Shown here: piece by piece, positions 25,404-31,778 of the stretch
Numbering within the stretch: position 1 is the first letter of the stretch
How the letters are laid out: each line of letters opens with the position of its first letter
DNA from: Candidatus Borrarchaeum weybense
GTDB lineage: Archaea > Asgardarchaeota > Sifarchaeia > Borrarchaeales > Borrarchaeaceae
Assembly: GCA_019057385.1 (NCBI GenBank)
Contig: JAHQJS010000003.1
Span: 83,212 to 147,211, forward strand
DNA length: 64,000 nucleotides
Reading direction: 5' to 3'
Translations under genes and position numbers: made by a program
Notes under the pieces: model-generated
The model's input: the letters and a program-made list of their open reading frames with translations, nothing else
Told to the model about the DNA's origin: nothing
The model's database searches: none

Positions 25404-26354
25404 GTGAGCAATGTGGAAGACGTAGTTATGGTTGAAAATGTTGTAAAAGAATTTCCGATAGGGGCATTTCTACGTAAACGTCTTCGTATTTTAAATGGGA
25501 TTTCTTTCAATTTGCCAGATGGTGACAATCTTGCAATTGTGGGGCCTAACGCGAGCGGAAAAACTACACTTCTAAAAATGCTTGCATCGATTTATCTTCC
25601 TGATAGCGGATCTATTGAGATCTATGGTTATGATTTACAGAAACAAATAACACAAGTTAGGAATATGATAAGTTTTGTTAGTCCAAGCTTAACTTTTCAG
25701 GCTAAACTCACACTTAAAGAAACACTTGATTTCTTTGCCGGCGTGCAGGGCGTTGATATTGATGATATTGCATTAAAATTTCTAGAAGAAGTAAATCTTA
25801 TTCATATGATGGATAAACGATTAGAATCATTTTCTGAAGGTCAAAAAGCAATGGTTCGTCTTGTTGTTGGACTAATGAAACAACCACGCCTTCTACTTCT
25901 CGATGAAATTACAGCAACGCTTGATCTGACGCGTAAAGAAGCCGTAATCAATACTATAAATGAATTAGATAACCGCTATAAGTTTACAATTATTCTTGTA
26001 GACCATGATCCAATGGTTGTAGATAGAATTTGTGATAAAGTTCTCCTCCTTAAACGGGGTGGACGTGTTTTAAAATACAGCACGGTAGATGAACTACTCT
26101 CAAAAATTCCTTATAAATATGACATTAAAGTAACTCCAAAAAAGACGTTGGATGATGATTTTCTAAAGAATTTTGGATTCCCTTATAAGAAAATGGGAAA
26201 TATCATTCGCTTTTTTACCCAAAATCATTCTGAAGTCAATGAACTTAATGCCAAGTTGTTAGAGAAAGAGGACTATATTCTTGAGTTCTCGACAAGCGGT
26301 GTCAGCTTAGAAGACGTCTACTACTTTTGGATGCAGAAAGAAACTCAGGAGTAG
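25404..26354 (+). CDS. ABC transporter ATP-binding protein (ABC-2 exporter)
   Basis: The 316-residue ATPase has Walker A GPNASGKTT (about 47-55), the ABC signature FSEGQKAMVRL in place of the usual LSGGQ, Walker B RLLLLDEI and an H-loop VDHD. A C-terminal extension of about 90 residues follows the nucleotide-binding domain, as in DrrA/NodI-type exporters. It is paired with the upstream permease. The F-S-E-G-Q signature is a mild deviation but common in this family. Confidence 0.9.
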   Translation: MSNVEDVVMVENVVKEFPIGAFLRKRLRILNGISFNLPDGDNLAIVGPNASGKTTLLKMLASIYLPDSGSIEIYGYDLQKQITQVRNMISFVSPSLTFQAKLTLKETLDFFAGVQGVDIDDIALKFLEEVNLIHMMDKRLESFSEGQKAMVRLVVGLMKQPRLLLLDEITATLDLTRKEAVINTINELDNRYKFTIILVDHDPMVVDRICDKVLLLKRGGRVLKYSTVDELLSKIPYKYDIKVTPKKTLDDDFLKNFGFPYKKMGNIIRFFTQNHSEVNELNAKLLEKEDYILEFSTSGVSLEDVYYFWMQKETQE

Positions 26355-26426
26355 AAGAAGTCTTAAGGATTGGCCTTTTAAGTTCTTATACTATTTTCTT
26401 ATTTTATAAATTAGTTCTGAAGACAG

Positions 26427-26563
26427 TGGGCGGGGTGGGATTTTCAGAAAAAGCGATTTTCGATTCTTCTTTTGAACCCACGATTTCCGATACCTCCATA
26501 AGTTTCTTATGAAGACACTCCGGAACCCGAATCCGGAATCATACCATGCTAGACTACCCGCCC
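26427..26563 (-). tRNA. tRNA-Pro (anticodon CGG) with two introns, CCA not encoded
   Basis: Acceptor GGGCGGG pairs with CCCGCCC; the anticodon arm CCGGA-UUCGGGU-UCCGG reads CGG. The D and anticodon loops are uninterrupted. The variable loop holds an insertion of about 33 nt within 26482-26519, with a 9-bp hairpin (CUUCAUAAG/CUUAUGGAG). The T-loop holds a 30-nt insertion (26441-26470) after UUCAAA. Removal leaves about 74 nt with a T-stem GUGGG/CCCAC. The base after the discriminator is C but CCA is not encoded. Confidence 0.92.
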
Positions 26564-26569
26564 ATAGTA

Positions 26570-27226
26570 TTTTGAAATATGGTCCGTGAATTACCTTTAG
26601 GATAGGAACTTCTCGGACCTTGAGCCAAATAGTTTTCGGGCACTATGTATAAAGTATAAATTGGTTTCCATGACTATAAATAAAACTTTTGCCTTTTAGC
26701 AATCATTCAAATTTGGTTTTAGAATCCTTTACATTTATACGGGAGAAGGCCATGACAATCCATTCTGCGAATAATATAATAGTGAAAAACAAAATATTAT
26801 TTGGGCGAGCAATGACGATTCTGACCCTTCTTGAAATACACTAAATAGAAGTGGTGTACCTTACAATATATACCCCACAAAAATAAAATTGATGATAGGG
26901 ATCTTGAGTGAGTTGAGCTCGCTCTGTTTTTCACTTTTTCTAGTTTTATCCCGACAAAACCTGTTAAACTCCTGAATGTATTTTAAAAAAAAATTCACTT
27001 ACACATTAGTCTCACTGTTCCTTTAAATCGTATTCTGTAATAATGTAACTTAGAGAATGATGAAACTCCCAGAAAGCCAGAATCATTGAACATAGACAAA
27101 TGTGTTGTCCTTATATAGATTTTCTTGATAAAAAGATGTAGCTTGATGCAAGACAAAGCGACAGGGTCTAATAAGACGATGATGTAGAAATGGTTTTCAA
27201 GAACTTTGTATGCCCTCTAATAGGGC
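26570..27226. other. Gene-free region upstream of orc1/cdc6, candidate replication origin
   Basis: About 650 bp of AT-rich DNA without a coding frame lies directly upstream of orc1/cdc6, the usual place of archaeal origins. It contains AT-rich runs (26770-26800), an inverted repeat near 26907-26925 (GAGTGAG...CTCGCTC), and short GGTTTCCAT-like matches to origin-recognition boxes. I could not identify a repeated ORB motif by eye, so this is a positional inference. Confidence 0.35.
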
Positions 27227-27259
27227 TTGAAAGGGTGTTTCTCGGAAGGTTTAGAAAAA

Positions 27260-28465
27260 ATGCTCTTAACTGATATTTTAGAAGAGGAATTAAATAGCCC
27301 TACAGTATTTCGGGATGAATCCAAATTAAGCGCTGCATACGTGCCATCTTCTTTACCCCACAGAGCATCATCACTTCGAGATTTGGTTCGTCTATTCTTA
27401 GGCGTGATGAAAAAACCAGGTGAAATGAGTCAACAAGTTACCATTAGTGGAAGTATAGGAATTGGAAAAACAGCACTATGCAAATGCTTCGGTAAGGTCC
27501 TAGAAGAATATGCCAAAACCAACAACATGAACCTACATTATATCCATGTTAATTGCAGGCGTAAAAAATCGCGCTTTTTAATTTTAAGAGAAGTAGTTCA
27601 TCACTTCAATCCAACTATCCCACATAGAGGTTATTCACCAGAAGAATTACTTCATATGTTACATCACTTACTAGAGTCTCAGAATATCCATTTGGTATTA
27701 GCTCTTGATGAATTTGATTTTATTTTGAGAAAAAAAGACGCTTCGCTTCTTTACGACCTGATAAGATGGACAGATGAACATATTGACGGTATACAGCGTG
27801 TTTCTCTTATCCTTATAGTCCGTGACAGAGTATATCTGAAAGAATTAGATGTTGGCACACTTAGTTCACTTCAAAATAATCATATCTATCTAGCGCCTTA
27901 TTCTGCCGAACAATTAGTAGATATTTTGCAGGAACGTGCAACTGATGCACTGTTTGACTTTGCAATTAATCCTGAGGTTCTCAATCTAATAGCCGATATT
28001 GCTAGTGAACGAGGTGATGCACGTTTCGCGTTGGAACTTTTATGGCGTGCAGGAAAGTATGCTGACCGCGATAGAGTTACCTCGATTTTTCCGGAGCATG
28101 TAAGATTAGCAAAAGGTGATATCCACCCTGATCTTAGAAAGGATATCTTCCAAGAATTATCATTACATCATCAGTTTGTACTATTGGCCATTATTCGGCA
28201 ACTGAAAAAACATGACGCTGCGTATACAACCACTGGAGATGTTGAAACTACCTACAACATTATCTGCGAAGAATATCACGAAACTCCGCGCAAACACACC
28301 CAACTGTGGGAATACATTAAAGAACTGGAGCAATTATGCCTCATCACGACTAAACTCTCTGGTAAAGGCATACGAGGCAAAACTACCCTGATTGGATTGC
28401 CGGATGCACCCTTGTTCTTGCTAGAAAAAAAGCTTCAAAACTATTTGAAGGAGTGTGAAAAATGA
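27260..28465 (+). CDS. Orc1/Cdc6-type replication initiator ATPase
   Basis: A AAA+ initiator with a C-terminal winged helix. The N-terminus carries the family motif VFRDESKLSAAYVPSSLPHR, followed by Walker A GSIGIGKTALC, Walker B LALDEFDF and a sensor-type RDR segment. The last 100 residues form the winged helix. A longer frame starts at 27227, but GGAAGG precedes the ATG at 27260 and homology begins there. The next gene, a winged-helix protein, overlaps its stop by 4 bp, reminiscent of initiator-wHTH pairs at some archaeal origins. Confidence 0.87.
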   Translation: MLLTDILEEELNSPTVFRDESKLSAAYVPSSLPHRASSLRDLVRLFLGVMKKPGEMSQQVTISGSIGIGKTALCKCFGKVLEEYAKTNNMNLHYIHVNCRRKKSRFLILREVVHHFNPTIPHRGYSPEELLHMLHHLLESQNIHLVLALDEFDFILRKKDASLLYDLIRWTDEHIDGIQRVSLILIVRDRVYLKELDVGTLSSLQNNHIYLAPYSAEQLVDILQERATDALFDFAINPEVLNLIADIASERGDARFALELLWRAGKYADRDRVTSIFPEHVRLAKGDIHPDLRKDIFQELSLHHQFVLLAIIRQLKKHDAAYTTTGDVETTYNIICEEYHETPRKHTQLWEYIKELEQLCLITTKLSGKGIRGKTTLIGLPDAPLFLLEKKLQNYLKECEK

Positions 28466-28803
28466 CACTTGACATGACAGATATTCTTATTCAAAGTTCT
28501 CCCTTTCCGCCTATTGAAGAAGTACTATCTTCAAAAGGAAAAATAAAAATTTTAAAGATTTTAACGCATTACGAAGAATTAAACATCTCTGAGATCGTAA
28601 GAAGAGCGCAACTTAATCATGCTACCGTCACTCAGCATCTCGATTACTTTAAAACCATCGGAATCGTAGAAGAAAAATCATTTGGCCGCATAAAGATTTA
28701 TCGGTTATCACCAGAGGATGCAATAGTCAAAGTAATTCGTGATCTAATGGAATCTTGGGAGCACTCAGAATTAAGCAACAATACTCGCAACTCATATGTA
28801 TAG
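28462..28803 (+). CDS. Winged helix-turn-helix (ArsR-like) DNA-binding protein
   Basis: A 113-residue protein with a single wHTH domain (KIKILKILTHYEELNISEIV, then NHATVTQHLDYFKTIGIVEE as the recognition region). It overlaps orc1/cdc6 by 4 bp and is translationally coupled to it. It may regulate the initiator gene or bind the origin itself; nothing in the sequence decides this. It converges with the phosphoesterase gene, overlapping its end by about 12 bp. Confidence 0.8.
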   Translation: MTLDMTDILIQSSPFPPIEEVLSSKGKIKILKILTHYEELNISEIVRRAQLNHATVTQHLDYFKTIGIVEEKSFGRIKIYRLSPEDAIVKVIRDLMESWEHSELSNNTRNSYV

Positions 28804-29646
28804 GTTTTTGATAAACCCAAGATTTATTCCATCAGTTAAATACGCAGTCGCATCATCAAATTCAATGCATTTTTTAGTAAAAAGTGGTCCTAAGAACTTT
28901 GACTGCAGGTCATTAAACGCCGTTCCTTTGATTAAAGGATGAAAAGCTGGAAATATTATGATTTCAGGATTTCCTATCTTTCTTTTAATAATATGATTTG
29001 TATCAACTTCTTTATCGCTTGCTGAAACTTTATTTTGTGCAAAGAGGTTTTGAAGCTTTTTCTTGTCCCATTTTGTTCTTATCCATACTTTTTCTACGTG
29101 ATGTATTCCTAAAGAATCCTTTAATCTAATCGCAGGATGGTTATGTCCCATAAATAATGAATTTACATCTAGTAAATCATTTGCTGGCCAAGTATGGCCA
29201 TGTAACAATCCGATTTTCTTAGACCCATTCTGAATAGTAGATCCTTTTGAGGGATGATAGATTATATTTTTTGGAATTAACTTCTCCAAATTACCGTCGT
29301 GGTTTCCTGGAAAAATTTCAACTTTTATTATTTTTGCCAAGTTCTTAAAAAGACGTGGTATTTCTTTCCACTCTTTAATAGAAATACTTGGGATATTATG
29401 TTTCACATCCCCAAGAACTACTAACTTCGAGGGTGCGTATTCATTTATGAGTTTTTTTAATTTATCTTCAATTATAGGTGTTTGTGAAGGAAAATGAATC
29501 CCTTTTTTAGCAAATTGCCTTTCAAGTCCAATATGGAGGTCTGCTACAATGAGAACACTTTCATGAGCTTCAAGTAATAATGCAGCCTCTCCTTCTAATG
29601 GCATATATGACCCCATTTCAATAACACTCTTGAGGAGGAGAAACAT
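28792..29646 (-). CDS. Calcineurin-like metallophosphoesterase (SbcD-related archaeal family)
   Basis: The 284-residue protein carries the phosphoesterase metal motifs in order: VADLHIG (about 34-40), VVLGDVKH, FPGNHDGN, LLHGHTW and MGHNHP. It matches the archaeal family of small Mre11/SbcD-related phosphoesterases, often found beside helicases or replication genes. Its substrate is unknown. The start is uncertain: the Met at residue 11 (MGSYMPLEG) is a likely alternative. It is followed on the opposite strand by the wHTH gene. Confidence 0.85.
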   Translation of the reverse strand: MFLLLKSVIEMGSYMPLEGEAALLLEAHESVLIVADLHIGLERQFAKKGIHFPSQTPIIEDKLKKLINEYAPSKLVVLGDVKHNIPSISIKEWKEIPRLFKNLAKIIKVEIFPGNHDGNLEKLIPKNIIYHPSKGSTIQNGSKKIGLLHGHTWPANDLLDVNSLFMGHNHPAIRLKDSLGIHHVEKVWIRTKWDKKKLQNLFAQNKVSASDKEVDTNHIIKRKIGNPEIIIFPAFHPLIKGTAFNDLQSKFLGPLFTKKCIEFDDATAYLTDGINLGFIKNLYI

Positions 29647-29692
29647 GACTCAACCAGTAATAAATCATAAAAAAACTCACTTATACGGATAT

Positions 29693-30700
29693 TCATAGTT
29701 CAACGTCTTTGTAATTATCACCCAGAAGTACAAAATTTGCAAGAAGAGCATTAAGTTGAATTTCCTCATTGGCACCTTCGCTAAGCCTGAACTCTGCTTC
29801 TCCTAACAAATTCATAAGTTTAACTTTCAAGTCATCATTTTTAAAGTTCATTATTTCAGAATTCATTTGCTTAAGTATATCTATACCTGATAAACCGTAT
29901 TTGATGAGTAGTTTATGAAGTTGTTCTCGGGCATCCATAAAATTATTTTTAAGTGCGAATCTTATCATTTCTTTAATTTCTTCAGGATGGACACGGCCTG
30001 TTACTTGATAAACAACATCTGCTTTGATTTCATCATCAAACGCTGCTGCCGCTTGTAGGATGTTTATACTATTTCGCATATCTCCTCTGGAACTTTCCAA
30101 AATAGCATTAATGCCTTCTTCAGTAAGATCAACACTCTCTTTTTTAGCTATATTATTTAATTGCATTTTAACATCCTCTTGAGATAATGGAGGAAATCGA
30201 AATATAGAACATCGTGATTGTATTGGTTCGATAATCTTACTTGAGTAATTACCGATTAGTACGAATCTACAAGTGCGTGTGTATTTCTCCATTGTCCTTC
30301 TAAGTGCTTGTTGCGCATCAGAAGTCATGTTATCTGCCTCATCTAGCACTAGGATTTTAAATGGTACGTCTCCAAGTCCTTTTGTTCTAGCAAAGTTTTT
30401 TACTGTTGTTCGAATGACGTCAATACCTCTGGTATCACTTGCATTCAATTCCAACAAATTGCCTTCAAAATATTCTCCAAATAAATCACGAGCCAAGCAT
30501 AATGCCGCTGTTGTTTTACCTTTTGGGAGGTTTTATTAAAATAAAGACCTTGTCCCCGGAGGACCGACAAATAAACAATGCGGCATTGATTTCGTCTTAG
30601 CAAATGAGGTTAACCTTTGTACTATGCTTTCTTGGTTTATTATTTCTTTTAGACTTTTTGGGCGATATTTTTCTACCCACATCGCATATTCTTCATACAT
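29693..30700 (-). CDS. rfcS: Replication factor C small subunit, interrupted by a 30-nt intron in the P-loop
   Basis: Clamp-loader small subunit. Exon 1 (30552-30700) starts at an ATG ([19 protein letters not shown]) and runs to LFVGPPGT. Exon 2 (29693-30521) resumes at [16 protein letters not shown] and includes DEAD-box-like LVLDEADNM and the arginine-finger region SRC. Between them 30 nt (30522-30551) carry two in-frame stops, and deleting them rebuilds the Walker A motif GPPGTGKTT exactly. The joined protein is 325 residues, normal for archaeal RFC small subunits. Without splicing only a 54-residue peptide would be made. A sequencing error would not add a 30-nt hairpin segment. Confidence 0.88.
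30522..30551 (-). other. Predicted 30-nt BHB-type intron in rfcS
   Basis: On the minus strand the insert forms a hairpin (AGGU with ACCU, extended by UUUAU/AUAAA). Flanking bases allow a bulge-helix-bulge: GGGG faces CCCA, a 3-nt bulge ACA carries the 5' site, a 3-nt bulge AAA carries the 3' site, and CC/GG forms an exon helix. Cutting after the second base of each bulge gives in-frame GGG-ACA-GGT-AAA. The fit is relaxed (one G-A mismatch). Confidence 0.75.
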
Positions 30701-30972
30701 ATTTACCAGTTCTCCTAGTTCTTTGAAATTTTCCCTAAGAGATTAATAGTTTATCAGTAGATTATAGACACTTAATTGTTTTTAATTTTAAGAAATTATG
30801 TATCTCCTGATTCTATTGTCTTCTAAACTCTTAAATTGTTGTAAAGCGAAACTATTATAAGGTCATTGAAATGCTTGAATGATGGAGATACTTCTAAACA
30901 ATCCATATCCCTCAATAGTTTGAATTCCATCTCTATATACAAATATTTGGCCATAAATAAATACTAAAAGAT

Positions 30973-31192
30973 GCGGTCGTGGTCTAGCAAGAGGAATATT
31001 CTCCTAGAATGGCCTAGGACAACTAAGAATGAATAACTTTCTTAGATCGCACAGGCCTCCCAAACTGACTTCACAGTCGTGAAGAAAGCCTGATAAGTTT
31101 ATGTATCATCAATTATAGATGGTATGCATTTCAGGAGACCCGGGTTCAAAAAATAGGTGATGTTCTCCTATTGGAAACTCCCGGCGGCCGCA
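30973..31192 (+). tRNA. tRNA-Gly (anticodon CCC) with five introns
   Basis: Acceptor GCGGUCG pairs with CGGCCGC; anticodon arm CAGGC-CUCCCAA-GCCUG reads CCC. Five insertions are seen. They are in the D-loop (about 30989-31009), between D-stem and anticodon stem (about 31021-31050, hairpin CUAAGAA/UUCUUAG), in the anticodon loop (31064-31087, hairpin CUUCAC/GUGAAG), in the variable loop (about 42 nt within 31093-31139, hairpin AUCAUC/GAUGGU), and in the T-loop (31151-31178, hairpin AAUAGG/CCUAUU). Removal leaves about 75 nt with normal stems. CCA is not encoded. Confidence 0.9.
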
Positions 31193-31324
31193 TCAATTTT
31201 ATATTCTAAAGATCGCTCTTACTAGAAAGTTATAGCCTAAATTAAAAATTATAAAATCTCAAAGAATTTAACTAAGATTCAATGATATATTATGTTTGAA
31301 ACACAGAATTTTCAAAAAAAGTGA

Positions 31325-31549
31325 TGCCGGGGATGGGACTTCCAGAGGAGGGAACCCCACACACTCTTTTGAACCCATGCGACCTTCCATAAATGCATTC
31401 ATTTACACTGGGTCAGCAGGTCTCTCTTTCTCTAGATTTTTGCGCTTTTGAGATCTCGAGCCTGTAGCGGATATGACTTTTGTTAAATCTGCCGCCGTAC
31501 CGTTTCCAGAATAACACATATTTTGGTGTGTTCTCTTGGCTACCCCGGC
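31325..31549 (-). tRNA. tRNA-Ser (anticodon CGA) with five introns
   Basis: Acceptor GCCGGGG pairs with CCCCGGC; the anticodon region CAGG-CUCGAGA-CCUG gives CGA. The 225-nt gene contains five insertions. They are in the D-loop (hairpin AACACA/UGUGUU), at the D-stem/anticodon-stem junction (hairpin GAUUU/AAGUC), in the anticodon loop (UCUC/GAGA), in the variable arm between GACC and GGUC (UAAAUG/CAUUUA), and in the T-loop after UUCAAA (AGAG/CUCU with GGG/CCC). What remains is a class II tRNA of roughly 80-87 nt. Exact junctions are approximate; the discriminator reads A, unusual for tRNA-Ser. Confidence 0.85.
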
Positions 31550-31778
31550 GTATATTATATCATTTAGACATTGTAGTATTGGATTTAAAACACTTTTTCT
31601 CAATGTATAGTTCGATTTATGACTAAACGATCACATTCTATTTAGAAAAAAACAACTTATTTTCGAATTTCTTGACGGATATTTTTGAAAGGTTTTTTCT
31701 TTTAAGAGGGGGTTATAAAGGTCGCTGGAATGCTGGGGATGCTAACTGTAACGCTTAATTCAAAGTTTATCGGGGATT

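Noticed and set aside
29693..30496. RFC gene as an N-terminally truncated pseudogene
   Set aside because: The missing N-terminus is present upstream in frame; a single 30-nt hairpin insert explains the break and its removal is seamless.
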